A stretch of 64,000 nt of DNA from Terribacillus sp. FSL K6-0262 (GTDB taxonomy: Bacteria; Bacillota; Bacilli; Bacillales; Amphibacillaceae). Position numbers and translations under genes: made by a program. Within the stretch, counting starts at the first letter, position 1; each line of letters opens with the position of its first letter. A model generated the notes under the pieces. That model was not told the DNA's origin, ran no database searches, and saw only the letters and a program-made list of their open reading frames with translations. Where the stretch lies: contig NZ_CP150277.1 in NCBI RefSeq assembly GCF_037977385.1, positions 310,001 through 374,000 of the forward strand, in the 5' to 3' direction. Below are positions 16,803 through 27,768 of this stretch, in pieces.

Positions 16803-18275
16803 ATGTTTTCACAAGAACAAGCACCACTGTTCGATGGTTTGCGCAGGCATGCTGCCAACAAACCATTACAGTTCCATATCCCAGGACATAAAACCGGAAA
16901 GGGAATGGATCAGGAATTCTCAGCATTCATAGGTGAGAATGCCCTTTCCGTCGATTTGATAAATATAGAACCACTGGATGACTTGCATCACCCTCATGGT
17001 ATGATCCAAGAAGCACAGCAGCTTGCAGCCAAAGCCTTCGGAGCGGATTACACATTCTTTTCCGTCCAAGGTACAAGCACACCGATCATGGCTATGGTCA
17101 TGAGTGTATGCAAACCGGGAGATAAGATCATCGTCCCCCGAAACGTCCATAAATCCGTGACAAGTGCGCTCATCTTTTCCGGCGCCATTCCTGTTTTTGT
17201 ACATCCTCAGCTGGATCACAAGTTGGGCATTTCACACGGTATCACGCCAGAAGCTGTTGAGAAGGCTTTGGAGGCGAATCCGGATGCAAAAGCTGTACTA
17301 GTCATCAATCCGACATATTTCGGGGTGGCTGCCGATTTAGCCCGTATCGTCGATATATCCCATCGTTTTCAAGTGCCTGTCCTCGTCGATGAAGCACACG
17401 GCGTCCACATTCATTTTCATGATGACATGCCTGTTTCGGCGATGGCTGCAGGGGCAGATCTTGCCGCTACCAGTGTGCATAAGCTTGGCGGTTCTTTGAC
17501 ACAGAGCTCGATTTTGAATTTGCGTGAGGGGTTGGTGCGGCATGAACAAGTACAAACGGTGCTTTCCATGCTCACTTCCACGAGTACTTCTTACATCCTG
17601 CTGGCATCCCTCGATGCTGCGCGCCGGCAGCTTGCCACCAAAGGGCGGGAAATGAACGCCCATGCCATCAGGCTGGCAAATGACGCCCGAAAGCAAATAA
17701 ATGACATAGACGGTCTGTATTGTGCAGGGGAAGAAATCTTGGGCTCAGAAGCAGCATTCGCCATGGATCGGACCAAACTGCTGGTATCGGTGAAACAGCT
17801 CGGTATATCAGGAAGTGACGCAGAACGCTGGCTGCGGAAGGAAAAAAATATCGAGGTCGAGCTTTCCGACTTGTATAACCTGCTGTTCTTGATTACACCT
17901 GCTGATACAGAAAATGAGATCCGGCAGCTCGTGGATGCACTGGCAGATTTGGCAGATCTTCACCAAGCAGATATCTCGTCCGCGGAATTGGAAGTGTCCG
18001 TTCCTGAAATACCGGTCTTGTCTTTAAGTCCGCGCGATGCTTTTTATGCTGACACCGAAGCCATTCCGCTTGCAGAAGCAGAGGGACGGATCAGCGCTGA
18101 GTCCATCATGGTCTATCCGCCAGGAATCCCCATCTTCATTCCAGGTGAAATCATCAGTCCTGATAACATCAGCTATATCAGAAGAAATCTGGATGCAGGA
18201 TTGCCGGTCCAGGGATTGATGGATGAGTCGATAGAATATATTCGCGTCATCAAAGAACATCGTGCCTTTCAATGA
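16803..18275 (+). CDS. speA: Arginine decarboxylase (Orn/Lys/Arg decarboxylase family)
   Basis: PLP-dependent fold type I decarboxylase of 490 residues, taken as SpeA, which makes agmatine from arginine for polyamine synthesis. The start matches the family (PLFDGLRRHA ... FHIPGHKTGKGMD). PLP-site motifs are VQGTSTPIMAMVMS, VDEAHGVH and SVHKLGGSLTQSS with the Schiff-base Lys. The position next to yktA supports SpeA, but lysine decarboxylases share this fold, so substrate is by synteny. The ATG at 16803 follows AGAGGTG; a TATAAT at 16760 may be its -10. Confidence 0.9.
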   Translation: MFSQEQAPLFDGLRRHAANKPLQFHIPGHKTGKGMDQEFSAFIGENALSVDLINIEPLDDLHHPHGMIQEAQQLAAKAFGADYTFFSVQGTSTPIMAMVMSVCKPGDKIIVPRNVHKSVTSALIFSGAIPVFVHPQLDHKLGISHGITPEAVEKALEANPDAKAVLVINPTYFGVAADLARIVDISHRFQVPVLVDEAHGVHIHFHDDMPVSAMAAGADLAATSVHKLGGSLTQSSILNLREGLVRHEQVQTVLSMLTSTSTSYILLASLDAARRQLATKGREMNAHAIRLANDARKQINDIDGLYCAGEEILGSEAAFAMDRTKLLVSVKQLGISGSDAERWLRKEKNIEVELSDLYNLLFLITPADTENEIRQLVDALADLADLHQADISSAELEVSVPEIPVLSLSPRDAFYADTEAIPLAEAEGRISAESIMVYPPGIPIFIPGEIISPDNISYIRRNLDAGLPVQGLMDESIEYIRVIKEHRAFQ

Positions 18276-18302
18276 AAAACTCCCCGAATGGGGAGTTTTT
18301 TT
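18275..18302. terminator. Bidirectional terminator after speA
   Basis: AAAACTCCCC/GGGGAGTTTT stem with a GAAT loop and T or A runs on both sides. It overlaps the stop of the deacetylase gene and serves both converging transcripts. Confidence 0.93.
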
Positions 18303-19128
18303 ATGATGGCCGCTCTATTGTGTCCGGATCGACAAGCTGATATCCCTTTGCCCTCAGTCCATTTACGATGTCTGGTACGGCACTGGCTGTCCATTCCCGA
18401 TCATGCATAAGCAAATTGGCGCCATTACCCAACAATTCAGTATTGACCATGATATCAGCCAAAGCTGCACTGTCCTGGTATTGGCTTTCCCAATCATAAC
18501 CATAGGTCCAGTTCATCACTGTCATCCCCTCATCTTCTGCCAGCTGTCTGCTGTAATCCGTATTTTCACCGAATGGCGCTCGGAAAAACGCAGGCTTCTC
18601 CCCTGTGATTTCCTCTACCTGCTCATCCACTTCAAGAATCTCCTCTTTTATCTCTTCTTCCGTCAGGTCATTTAGATTGGCATGACTGTATGTATGGTTT
18701 CCGATCGCAAATCCCATGTCATGTATTTTTTTCAATGTATCTTTCGCATCATCCGTCGTCAGGAAATGACCATTCACAAAGAAGATTGCCGGTGCATCGG
18801 CTTCCTTCAATGATTTCGCTATCTCAAGTGCATGCTTATCCGGAGCGTCATCGAAGGTCAAAAGCGCGACCTGTGGTTCGGCATCGTCAAGCGGAACAAT
18901 GGAAGATACTTCCGACACCTTATATTGTGCCTCCTGCTGCTCTTCTTGCTTTTTTTCCTGCGCTTCCTCAGTCTGCTCCTTTTCAGGAGCTTGTTCTTGA
19001 TCAACTGAAGTACTCGCCCTTGTTTCGGTCTGTTCAGCCTCATTCCCTGCTTGCTCCGAACTTGCACAGCCGCTGATCAATACACCGGATAAGCATAGGA
19101 GCATTGGAAATAATAAAAATTGCTTCAC
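18301..19128 (-). CDS. Lipoprotein polysaccharide deacetylase (NodB domain)
   Basis: Predicted lipoprotein of 275 residues with signal peptide and lipobox LISGC (Cys at about 21), a Glu/Gln/Lys-rich linker (about 25-75), and a NodB deacetylase domain. The domain shows LTFDDAP (metal and base Asp pair), HTYSHANL (metal His), FFRAPFGENT and LLMHD. It probably removes acetyl groups from a wall glycan outside the membrane; the substrate is unknown. GTG at 19128 is chosen because TGGAGGG lies 7 nt upstream; the ATG at 19143 overlaps that site. Confidence 0.88.
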   Translation of the reverse strand: MKQFLLFPMLLCLSGVLISGCASSEQAGNEAEQTETRASTSVDQEQAPEKEQTEEAQEKKQEEQQEAQYKVSEVSSIVPLDDAEPQVALLTFDDAPDKHALEIAKSLKEADAPAIFFVNGHFLTTDDAKDTLKKIHDMGFAIGNHTYSHANLNDLTEEEIKEEILEVDEQVEEITGEKPAFFRAPFGENTDYSRQLAEDEGMTVMNWTYGYDWESQYQDSAALADIMVNTELLGNGANLLMHDREWTASAVPDIVNGLRAKGYQLVDPDTIERPS

Positions 19129-19160
19129 TGTAAAACCCTCCATTTTGACATATTACTGCC

Positions 19161-19188
19161 ATTATAGTGGAAAGTTTTGGACTTGTAA
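19161..19188 (-). promoter_or_regulatory. Predicted sigma-A promoter of the deacetylase gene
   Basis: TTACAA, 16-nt spacer, perfect TATAAT in the minus-strand reading. The -10 ends about 33 nt before the GTG start. Confidence 0.55.
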
Positions 19189-19237
19189 TGCAAAAACGTC
19201 AAAATATGTCGAGCCCGGGAGAAATATGCAGGTTAAG

Positions 19238-19263
19238 GTTTATGAATTTGGCAGAACGGGTAG
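19238..19263 (+). promoter_or_regulatory. Predicted sigma-B promoter of the betaine transporter
   Basis: GTTTAT, 14-nt spacer, GGGTAG, close to the sigma-B pattern GTTTAA-N12-14-GGGTAT. It lies 75 nt before the ATG. A TATAAT at 19284 has no good -35 partner. Confidence 0.6.
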
Positions 19264-19338
19264 GAAGCTGAAGTAGAGATTGTTATAATGATCATTCATG
19301 CAGCATTTTTCAAACTTTAAAGCAGAAAGGATTTATTT

Positions 19339-20907
19339 ATGAAAAAAACGACTAGTGTATTTTGGTGGGGAATTGGTATTGTGGTTGCTTTTCTTATTTG
19401 GGGAAGCATTCCACAATCCATCCTGCCGAATGGAAATACTGCAAATGTAACGAATGTCATTCAAACCTTCCTAATCGACCGATTTGGCTGGTTTTATCTG
19501 CTGACGGCCACCTTGCTGTTAGGCTTCGCCTTCTTCCTGATTTTTTCGAAGTATGGAAAAATCACGCTCGGAAAACCAGATGACGAACCGGAGTATAGCT
19601 ATATATCCTGGTTTGCGATGCTATTCAGCGCCGGTATGGGGATCGGTCTTGTATTCTGGGGAGCATCGGAACCTCTCAACCACTTTAATTCCCCTCCAAC
19701 CGTGGTCGACGAAGCCAGAACAGCTGAAGCTGGCACGACCGCCATCTCTTACAGCTTCTTCCACTGGGGATTGCACCCATGGGCTATTTACGCCACCCTT
19801 GCACTGGCAATTGCCTACTTTACCTTCCGCAAACAATCCAGCGGGGGAGTGATAAGTGCAATTCTGGAACCAGTATTCGGGAAAAGGATTTATGGCCCCC
19901 TTGGAAAAGTCGTCGATATAATTGCTGTATTCGCTACCATTTTTGGCGTTGCTACTTCGCTGGGCCTTGGAGCAATCCAAATCAGCGGGGGAATATCGTA
20001 TTTATTCGAAGGGATCGAACCAACCTTCACGATCGAACTGCTCATCATCGTAGTCGTGACGGTACTCTTTATCGGATCAGCACTGACCGGCTTGGACAAA
20101 GGGATAAAAATCCTTAGTAACGCCAACATAATATTCGCCGTGCTGCTGATGCTTGCCGTACTTTTGCTTGGTCCCACCAATTTCATTCTTGATTCACTCG
20201 TTACATCATTGGGACAATACGTACAGCACCTTCCGGAATGGAGTTTTCGTCTGACGCCATATGATACAGATAACTCATGGATTGGAGATTGGACATTATT
20301 TTATTGGGCTTGGTGGATTGCATGGGCTCCTTTTGTCGCAACCTTCATCGCCAGGGTATCACGCGGCCGTACGATAAGGGAATTTGTGACTGGTGTACTG
20401 CTGGTACCGACCATCTTCGGTGCAATCTGGTTCGCTGTATTTGGATCTACAGGCATCAATATGGAATATTTCCAGAATATCGACCTGTTCAGCGACATTT
20501 CATCACTGGGTGAAGAAGTAGGATTGTTCGCCATGCTGTCGCATCTTCCTGGAGGAATGATTCTCTCCATTTTGGCACTGCTGCTTATCGCGACATTCTT
20601 CATCACTTCTGCAGATTCAGCGACATTCGTCCTAGGCATGCAAACGACCAATGGAGATTTGAACCCCTCCAAGACGGTCAAATTGATCTGGGGATTGGTT
20701 CAATCAGCAACTGCTGCAATCTTGTTATGGGTTGGCGGAGAGGATGGTCTTGGAGCACTCCAGACAGCTTCCATCATAGCAGCTTTCCCATTTGCGATCA
20801 TCATGATTCTCGTTGTATTTTCACTCATCAAGACTTTGAAAAAGGAAGTAAAACGTCTTAATTTAATTGACAAGAAGAAAAAGCAGACACAAAGGACAGG
20901 AGATTAA
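19339..20907 (+). CDS. opuD: BCCT-family glycine betaine transporter (OpuD-like)
   Basis: Secondary transporter of 522 residues and about twelve membrane helices that takes up trimethylammonium osmolytes, most likely glycine betaine. BCCT signatures are MGIGLVFWGASEPLNHF (about 100-116) and WAWWIAWAPFVATFIARVSRGRTIREF in helix 8, with the aromatic box region. The C-terminus is short and basic. AGAAAGGA precedes the ATG. A sigma-B-like promoter upstream suggests induction by stress as well as osmotic control. Other BCCT substrates (choline, carnitine) cannot be excluded. Confidence 0.9.
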   Translation: MKKTTSVFWWGIGIVVAFLIWGSIPQSILPNGNTANVTNVIQTFLIDRFGWFYLLTATLLLGFAFFLIFSKYGKITLGKPDDEPEYSYISWFAMLFSAGMGIGLVFWGASEPLNHFNSPPTVVDEARTAEAGTTAISYSFFHWGLHPWAIYATLALAIAYFTFRKQSSGGVISAILEPVFGKRIYGPLGKVVDIIAVFATIFGVATSLGLGAIQISGGISYLFEGIEPTFTIELLIIVVVTVLFIGSALTGLDKGIKILSNANIIFAVLLMLAVLLLGPTNFILDSLVTSLGQYVQHLPEWSFRLTPYDTDNSWIGDWTLFYWAWWIAWAPFVATFIARVSRGRTIREFVTGVLLVPTIFGAIWFAVFGSTGINMEYFQNIDLFSDISSLGEEVGLFAMLSHLPGGMILSILALLLIATFFITSADSATFVLGMQTTNGDLNPSKTVKLIWGLVQSATAAILLWVGGEDGLGALQTASIIAAFPFAIIMILVVFSLIKTLKKEVKRLNLIDKKKKQTQRTGD

Positions 20908-20928
20908 TATCTCCTGTCCTTTCTTTTG
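20891..20928 (+). terminator. Terminator after the betaine transporter
   Basis: AAAGGACAGGAGAT pairs with ATCTCCTGTCCTTT around a 4-nt loop, followed by CTTTT. It overlaps the stop codon. Confidence 0.9.
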
Positions 20929-20934
20929 CAGGAT

Positions 20935-21150
20935 GGTTCATCAAATTCAGCGAAAGCAGGCTGGCATCCTCAGAGTCCGAGACAGCGTTTATGAAATCGG
21001 AAGGAATACCGCAGCCGTTCATTCCAAGAATGCAGTACTAAAACTACTCAGAACGCTTTCCGCAAACCGATTATATCGTTGCACTCGGCTCATACTCCTC
21101 ATTTACTCAGAGAACTGACAAGGATCCGGAGATTGATATGATGTATGGAA
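20935..21150 (+). pseudogene. Possible decayed coding remnant
   Basis: The stretch between the transporter and pdhD has no open gene, but one plus-strand frame reads as ordinary protein on both sides of a single TAA. The part before it ends IPQPFIPRMQY; the part after contains PQTDYIVALGSYSSFTQ and DPEIDMMYGK. There is no ribosome binding site or start. I do not recognise the family. It may be the tail of a gene lost by deletion. Confidence is low. Confidence 0.3.
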
Positions 21151-21155
21151 AAATA

Positions 21156-21192
21156 AAAAAAGAGCCTATCCGTCGGGGATAGACTCTTTTTC
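21156..21192 (-). terminator. Terminator of the pdh operon
   Basis: In the minus-strand reading AAAAGAGTCTATCC pairs with GGATAGGCTCTTTT (one GU pair), followed by a T run. It is 4 nt past the pdhD stop. Confidence 0.9.
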
Positions 21193-21195
21193 CAA

Positions 21196-22605
21196 TTATC
21201 TTACGATATGGATCGGAGAGCCGATTGCAACTTCAGCAGCTTCCATAGTGATTTCACCAAGAGATGGGTGAGCATGGATTGTAAGTGCAATATCTTCAGC
21301 TGTGATTCCGGATTCAACCGCAAGACCAAGCTCAGCAATCATATCGCTCGCATTAGGACCAGCGATTTGAGCACCGAGGATGACACCGTCTTCTTCACGA
21401 GTGATAAGTTTCATGAAACCATCACTGTCGTTAAGAGATAGCGCACGTCCGTTTGCAGCGAACGGGAACTTAGCAGCTTTTACTTTGTAGCCGGCATCTT
21501 TGGCAGACTGTTCTGTATGACCGACAGATGCAAGTTCAGGCTCAGAGAAGACTACCATCGGAATGCCATTGTAATCGATCGCAGATGGTTTACCGCTGAT
21601 TGCTTCCGCAGCGATCTTACCTTCGTAAGAAGCCTTGTGCGCAAGCGGAGGACCTGCAACGATATCACCGATTGCATAGATGTTTTCGATGTTTGTGCGG
21701 CATTGCTCATCGATTTCGATAAGACCGCGGTCAGTCATCTTGATACCCACTTCTTCCAAACCAAGTTCGGAAGTGTTCGGACGGCGACCTACAGTCACAA
21801 GGACATAATCAGCTTCGATGGTTTCTTCTTTACCTTTTGCTTCGTATGTCACTTTGACACCGTCAGCAGATTCTTCAACGCCTTTAGCCATTGCTTCTGT
21901 GACTACGTTCACGCCTTTTTTCTTCAGTCTCTTAGAAACAAGGCTTGTCATTTGTTTCTCGAAACCGCTAAGGATATCTTTCATACCTTCAAGGACTGTT
22001 ACTTCCGTACCGAAGTTAGCGTAAGCAGTACCAAGCTCGATTCCTACGTAACCGCCGCCGATGACGACAAGTTTCTTAGGAATTTCTTTCAGGTTAAGGG
22101 CACCAGTTGAATCCAGGACGCGATCGGAGTATTTGAAAGCAGGAAGTTCGATCGGTGTAGAACCTGTTGCAATGATACAGTTGTTGAAAGTATAAGTTTG
22201 GGAAGTTTTCTCATCCATTACTTTCACTGTATTTTTGTCAACGAAGTAAACTTCACCTTTGACAACATCTACTTTGTTACCTTTTAATAGACCGCCGACA
22301 CCGGAAGTCAGCTTGTTTACAACACTAGCTTTCCAGTCTTGCACTTTGGAGAAGTCCACTTTTGCACCTTCAGTGGAGATACCAAGATCAGCATCGCCAT
22401 GTGCATATTCCGCTTTGTGACCTGCTTGGATCAATGCTTTGGAAGGAATGCATCCTACGTTCAAGCACACACCGCCAAGGTTTCCTTTTTCAACTACAGT
22501 TACTTTTTGACCTTCTTGTGCAGCGCGGATGGCAGCTACATAGCCGCCGGGTCCCGCACCTACCACAAGAGTGTCTAATTCGATCGGAAAGTCTCCTACT
22601 ACCAT
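21196..22605 (-). CDS. pdhD: Dihydrolipoyl dehydrogenase (E3)
   Basis: FAD flavoenzyme of 469 residues that reoxidises lipoyl groups of the pyruvate dehydrogenase complex (and usually the other 2-oxo acid complexes) with NAD+. Motifs: FAD-binding [17 protein letters not shown], redox disulfide [17 protein letters not shown]-binding [11 protein letters not shown], second FAD motif YAIGDIV, and catalytic HAHPSLGE near the end. Its ribosome binding site GGAGGG overlaps the last codons of pdhC, with a 3-nt gap between genes. Confidence 0.97.
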   Translation of the reverse strand: MVVGDFPIELDTLVVGAGPGGYVAAIRAAQEGQKVTVVEKGNLGGVCLNVGCIPSKALIQAGHKAEYAHGDADLGISTEGAKVDFSKVQDWKASVVNKLTSGVGGLLKGNKVDVVKGEVYFVDKNTVKVMDEKTSQTYTFNNCIIATGSTPIELPAFKYSDRVLDSTGALNLKEIPKKLVVIGGGYVGIELGTAYANFGTEVTVLEGMKDILSGFEKQMTSLVSKRLKKKGVNVVTEAMAKGVEESADGVKVTYEAKGKEETIEADYVLVTVGRRPNTSELGLEEVGIKMTDRGLIEIDEQCRTNIENIYAIGDIVAGPPLAHKASYEGKIAAEAISGKPSAIDYNGIPMVVFSEPELASVGHTEQSAKDAGYKVKAAKFPFAANGRALSLNDSDGFMKLITREEDGVILGAQIAGPNASDMIAELGLAVESGITAEDIALTIHAHPSLGEITMEAAEVAIGSPIHIVR

Positions 22606-22608
22606 TTC

Positions 22609-23898
22609 TTATCCCTCCATCATGATTAGTTGTGGATCAGCCAATAGACGTTTCAAGTGATTCATCGCTGTTTGAGCAGTCGCACCGTCAACGATTCTGT
22701 GGTCGAAGCTTAGAGAAAGTGCAAGTACTGGAGCTGCAACGATCTCGCCATCTTTAACGACCGCTTTTTCAGCGATGCGCCCAACACCAAGGATAGCTGC
22801 TTCAGGGTAGTTGATTACCGGAGTGAACCACTGACCGCCTGCAGAACCGATGTTAGAGATAGTGCTGGAAGCACCTTTCATTTCGTTCGGAGCAAGTTTA
22901 CCATCACGTGCTTTTACAGCAAGCTCGTTGATTTCCTGGGAAATAGCGAAGATGGATTTGCGATCCGCATTTTTTACAACTGGTACAAGAAGACCTTTTT
23001 CAGTATCTGCTGCGATACCGATGTTGTAATAGTGTTTTGTGACGATCTCATCTGTCGCATCATCGATGGAAGAGTTCAAGATCGGGAAGTTTTTCAATAC
23101 AGAAACAAGCGCTTTGGCAACGTATGGAAGATACGTAAGCTTGATTTCTTTTTCAGCTGCGACAGCTTTGAATTTCTTGCGATGAGCAACAAGCTCAGTT
23201 ACATCCACTTCATCCATCAATGTAACGTGAGGAGCTGTTGTTTTGGAAGTAACCATCGCTTTAGCGATCGCGCGACGGATACCGCTCATTTTCTCTCTGG
23301 ATTCAGGGAATTCATCACCAGAAACAACCGGAGCAGATTTTTGTTCAGCAGCAGTTTCCTGAGCAGCTTCAGCTTGTGGAGCTTTAGCAGCGCCGCCGTT
23401 TTTGAAGCTGTCGATATCTTCAGCAAGCACGCGGCCGCCTTTGCCGGAACCGGAAACTTGTTTGATATCTACGCCTTGCTCGCGTGCATATTTACGTACG
23501 GAAGGCATCGCGATGACAAGATCGCCTGAAGGAGCTTCAGCTTTAGGGCCCTCTTCCTTGACTTTTTCAACAGTCTCATTGGACTCTGTCGCATTTGCTT
23601 GAACGGAAGTCTGTTCCTGCTCAGCTGGAGCCGGAGCATTTCCGCCTTCAGCTTCGCCACCTTCACCGTCGAATGTGATAAGTGTATCACCAACGACTGC
23701 GACTTCACCTTCAGCAACGGAAATCTTGCTTACTGTACCATCATAAGGAGATGGGATTTCAACTACTGCTTTATCGTTTTGGACTTCGCAAAGCACGTCG
23801 TCCTCTGCTACTGTGTCGCCTTCTTTGACGAACCATTTTACGATTTCACCTTCGTGAATACCTTCACCGATATCCGGCATTTTGAATTCGAAAGCCAA
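22609..23898 (-). CDS. pdhC: Dihydrolipoamide acetyltransferase (E2)
   Basis: Core of the pyruvate dehydrogenase complex, 429 residues. One N-terminal lipoyl domain (1-80) with the lipoylated Lys43 in QNDKAVVEI, a Glu/Ala/Pro-rich hinge, a peripheral subunit-binding domain (about 127-165, [15 protein letters not shown]), a second flexible linker, and a catalytic domain (about 200-429) ending with HRIVDGATA, which holds the active-site His and Asp. It moves the acetyl group from E1 to CoA. It lies 24 nt after pdhB. Confidence 0.97.
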   Translation of the reverse strand: MAFEFKMPDIGEGIHEGEIVKWFVKEGDTVAEDDVLCEVQNDKAVVEIPSPYDGTVSKISVAEGEVAVVGDTLITFDGEGGEAEGGNAPAPAEQEQTSVQANATESNETVEKVKEEGPKAEAPSGDLVIAMPSVRKYAREQGVDIKQVSGSGKGGRVLAEDIDSFKNGGAAKAPQAEAAQETAAEQKSAPVVSGDEFPESREKMSGIRRAIAKAMVTSKTTAPHVTLMDEVDVTELVAHRKKFKAVAAEKEIKLTYLPYVAKALVSVLKNFPILNSSIDDATDEIVTKHYYNIGIAADTEKGLLVPVVKNADRKSIFAISQEINELAVKARDGKLAPNEMKGASSTISNIGSAGGQWFTPVINYPEAAILGVGRIAEKAVVKDGEIVAAPVLALSLSFDHRIVDGATAQTAMNHLKRLLADPQLIMMEG

Positions 23899-23922
23899 AA
23901 TAATTACCTCCTGATTTTGCTA

Positions 23923-24900
23923 TTAGAAATTGATTACTTCGTTCGCTTTTTCTACGATGTCGTTATGGTTTGGAAGCCATACTTCTTCAGCTTGTGAGAA
24001 AGCAAAGACTGTATCCGGTGCAGTTACACGCATTACTGGAGCTTCAAGATGCAGGATAGCGCGCTCTTGGATTTCGGAAATCAAGTGAGCTGCGATACCA
24101 GCTTGACGCTGTGCTTCTTGTACAACTACCACACGGCCGGTTTTCTTGACAGAAGCAAGTACTGTATCAAGGTCGATCGGGCTCACTGTGCGCAAGTCGA
24201 TCACTTCGGCAGATACGTTGTTTTTCTCAAGTTCTTCAGCTGCTTTCATGGAAGCCTGTACCATGGCACCGTAAGCGATGAGTGTCACATCAGTACCTTC
24301 ACGTTTTACAGCTGCTTTGCCGATTTCCACAGTGTATTCCTCTTCAGGTACCTCTTCACGGAAGGAACGGTAAAGTTTCATGTGCTCAAGGTAGATGACC
24401 GGATCGTTATCGCGGATCGCAGAGATCAAAAGACCTTTTGCATCATAAGGATTGGAAGGGATGACCACTTTAAGACCAGGCTGCTGTGCCATGAGGCCTT
24501 CAAGGGAATCCGCATGCAATTCAGGAGTGTGTACACCGCCGCCGAATGGCGCACGGATTGTTACAGGAGCACTTTGCGTGCCGCCGGAACGATAACGCAA
24601 ACGAGCCAATTGTCCGCTGATTGCGTCCATTACTTCGTAAACGAAACCAAAGAATTGGATTTCCGGTACCGGACGGAAGCCTTCGATCGCAAGACCTACA
24701 GCCATACCGCCGATTGCAGACTCAGCAAGCGGTGTATCGAATACACGCTCTTCGCCGAATTCAGCTTGCAAACCTTCAGTCGCACGGAATACACCGCCGT
24801 TTTTACCAACGTCTTCCCCGAAGATCATAACGTTTTCGTCATTCTTCAGTTCCGTACGGAGAGCATCAGTGATTGCTTGGATCATTGTCATTTGTGCCAT
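23923..24900 (-). CDS. pdhB: Pyruvate dehydrogenase E1 beta subunit
   Basis: The 325-residue beta chain of the thiamine diphosphate-dependent E1 heterotetramer, which decarboxylates pyruvate and acetylates the E2 lipoyl group. Family features: [18 protein letters not shown] near the start, [17 protein letters not shown] with the catalytic Glu that activates ThDP, and [17 protein letters not shown]. It starts 3 nt after pdhA, so it is tightly coupled for 1:1 synthesis. Confidence 0.97.
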   Translation of the reverse strand: MAQMTMIQAITDALRTELKNDENVMIFGEDVGKNGGVFRATEGLQAEFGEERVFDTPLAESAIGGMAVGLAIEGFRPVPEIQFFGFVYEVMDAISGQLARLRYRSGGTQSAPVTIRAPFGGGVHTPELHADSLEGLMAQQPGLKVVIPSNPYDAKGLLISAIRDNDPVIYLEHMKLYRSFREEVPEEEYTVEIGKAAVKREGTDVTLIAYGAMVQASMKAAEELEKNNVSAEVIDLRTVSPIDLDTVLASVKKTGRVVVVQEAQRQAGIAAHLISEIQERAILHLEAPVMRVTAPDTVFAFSQAEEVWLPNHNDIVEKANEVINF

Positions 24901-24903
24901 GAC

Positions 24904-25992
<1,089 letters not shown>

Positions 25993-26087
25993 TCACCTAT
26001 CCTTCCTAGAACTATATTTACTGTAATAGCCTTTCCAAAAACACAGGAAGTACCACAATAGTTTACTGTACTCGGTGCATCCCCTCG

Positions 26088-26101
26088 TTTAACCGGTTAC
26101 A
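26088..26101 (-). promoter_or_regulatory. cre-like element in the pdhA leader
   Basis: TGTAACCGGTTAAA in the minus-strand reading matches the catabolite-responsive element TGWAANCGNTNWCA at all but one position, and its centre is palindromic (AACCGGTT). It would lie about 70 nt downstream of the predicted transcription start. The rest of the 360-nt gap between pdhA and ykyA shows only the promoter below and the ykyA terminator. Confidence 0.45.
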
Positions 26102-26168
26102 ACAAAAGTACACAAAACTGTTACATAAATCATGATAACGAAAAGTGATACAATTCATGTCCTGTTAT

Positions 26169-26198
26169 AGTTTAGCTTATCTTGCCGGAAAACGTCAA
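26169..26198 (-). promoter_or_regulatory. Predicted sigma-A promoter of pdhABCD
   Basis: TTGACG, 18-nt spacer, TAAACT in the minus-strand reading. It is the best match in the pdhA upstream region and would give a leader of about 175 nt. Confidence 0.5.
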
Positions 26199-26311
26199 CA
26201 TCTTAGATTGGATATTGCTGATTATTTATGAAAACGGTATTAAGGAAATCTTCACAATTCTCGGTTTGACATCTGTACTACACAATATTTTAACACTGTA
26301 TCAGTAAAATC

Positions 26312-26345
26312 TAAAACCCTTCTCTCATTCCGAGAAAAGGGTTTC
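26312..26345 (-). terminator. Terminator after ykyA
   Basis: AAACCCTTTTCTC pairs with GAGAGAAGGGTTT (minus-strand reading) around a short loop, followed by TAGATTTT. It isolates ykyA from pdhA. Confidence 0.85.
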
Positions 26346-26348
26346 CGT

Positions 26349-27002
26349 TCATCCATTTTCCACATTCAGGCCAGCAGCTTCATAAAACTGCTGTTTTTGT
26401 TCATTGAATGCTTCTGTATGCTTATTGAATTCTTCATTGGCTGCTTTGATATCATCATAACCCGCATTGATCTTTTCGATTTGGCTCGTCAATTCATCCT
26501 GGGTGATATCGTCTTGCTGGAACATTTCATATAAGGCGTTATCTTCATCCAAGGCTTTTGTATACGCGTCGTGGAGCCGATCATAGGCATTGTATCTGGC
26601 TTCCATTGTATCATAGAGTGTCTGTGCCTTTTCTTTGGCGCCGTCACTTTCCAGGTCATCGATGATGGAGTCGATCTTTTTGAATTCTGCTTCCGCTTCA
26701 TCCAAGCTTTCTTTTTCCTTGGCAAGGGCATCCTTGCGCTGTCTGATCAAATCGATCGCTTCCTTTGATTTGCTCTTGATCTGATCCAGCTCATCCTCGC
26801 CATACTGCAGAATCTCATTGTATAGATCCTGTTCTTTCTTTTCCAGATCCGTCAGAGAATCCTGCTGTTCGACATATCCAGATTCAAGGGATATGGCCTC
26901 CTCCAAATGATTGTATACCTGTTCCTCCGGTGACGCATTGTTGCACGCAGTGAGTCCCACGGCGCTCCCCATCAGGAGCAGGCCTATTCCTAACTTGCGC
27001 AA
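26349..27002 (-). CDS. ykyA: YkyA family lipoprotein
   Basis: Lipoprotein of 217 residues with an N-terminal signal and lipobox LTAC, followed by a long, highly charged, mostly helical region (about 25-210) that is likely to form coiled coil. The family is annotated as a putative cell-wall-binding lipoprotein; its role is unknown. The start is TTG at 27002, because GGAGGA lies 6 nt upstream and this gives an exact signal peptide; the longer upstream frame does not. Its place between def and pdhA matches B. subtilis. Confidence 0.88.
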   Translation of the reverse strand: MRKLGIGLLLMGSAVGLTACNNASPEEQVYNHLEEAISLESGYVEQQDSLTDLEKKEQDLYNEILQYGEDELDQIKSKSKEAIDLIRQRKDALAKEKESLDEAEAEFKKIDSIIDDLESDGAKEKAQTLYDTMEARYNAYDRLHDAYTKALDEDNALYEMFQQDDITQDELTSQIEKINAGYDDIKAANEEFNKHTEAFNEQKQQFYEAAGLNVENG

Positions 27003-27178
27003 AACGTATCCTCCTCTGCCATGTTTCCCACAGCTTCTATGTATTCCCCTACATTGTATAACAAACCCCAAAAACGTGAAAGTGCGATAAACAAATCTGC
27101 AGATTGATTCTGGTGTCATATAAACATTCTTGTGATACACTAAGGAACGGAAAAGTAACAGCGCAAGGAGTGATCAGC

Positions 27179-27733
27179 ATGATTACCATGGATGATATCA
27201 TCCGCGAAGGCAATCCGATTCTCGAACAAGTTGCAGAAGAAGTGGAATTGCCTGCATCGGAAGAAGATAAACAAACATTGAAAGAGATGCTCGAGTATTT
27301 GAAGAATAGTCAGGACGAGAAAATAGCGGCAAAATACGACCTGCGCCCTGGCGTTGGCCTGGCTGCACCGCAAATCGGCATATCCAAACGCATGATTGCG
27401 GTCTATTTCGAAGATCCGAACGGGACTTTTTATGAATATGGCCTTTTCAATCCTAAAATCGTCAGTCATTCTGTCGAAAATACGTATCTGATGAGCGGTG
27501 AGGGCTGCCTATCCGTTGATCGCGAAATACCTGGCTATGTACCAAGATATGCCCGCATCACAGTCAAGGCGGTCACATTGGAGGGCAAGGAGGTCAAATT
27601 ACGGCTGAAAGGCTATGCTGCAGTCGTCTTCCAGCATGAAATCGACCACTTGAACGGAACGATGTTCTACGATCGTATCAACAAGGAGGATCCTTTCGCA
27701 CAGCCGGATAATTCCAAACCGATAGAACTATAA
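27179..27733 (+). CDS. def: Peptide deformylase
   Basis: Fe2+/Zn2+ hydrolase of 184 residues that removes the formyl group from new N-termini. The three family motifs are present: [10 protein letters not shown] (motif 1), EGCLSV (motif 2, Cys ligand) and HEIDHLNG (motif 3, HExxH). The insertion and length place it with the Gram-positive type (B. subtilis DefB/YkrB). The ATG at 27179 follows AAGGAG by 8 nt. It is divergent from ykyA and convergent with ykrA. Confidence 0.97.
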   Translation: MITMDDIIREGNPILEQVAEEVELPASEEDKQTLKEMLEYLKNSQDEKIAAKYDLRPGVGLAAPQIGISKRMIAVYFEDPNGTFYEYGLFNPKIVSHSVENTYLMSGEGCLSVDREIPGYVPRYARITVKAVTLEGKEVKLRLKGYAAVVFQHEIDHLNGTMFYDRINKEDPFAQPDNSKPIEL

Positions 27734-27768
27734 AAATGCGCACTCGAGACGAGTGCGCATTTTATTTA
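27733..27768. terminator. Bidirectional terminator between def and ykrA
   Basis: AAAATGCGCACTC/GAGTGCGCATTTT perfect stem with a 5-nt loop and A/T-rich flanks on both sides. Confidence 0.92.
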
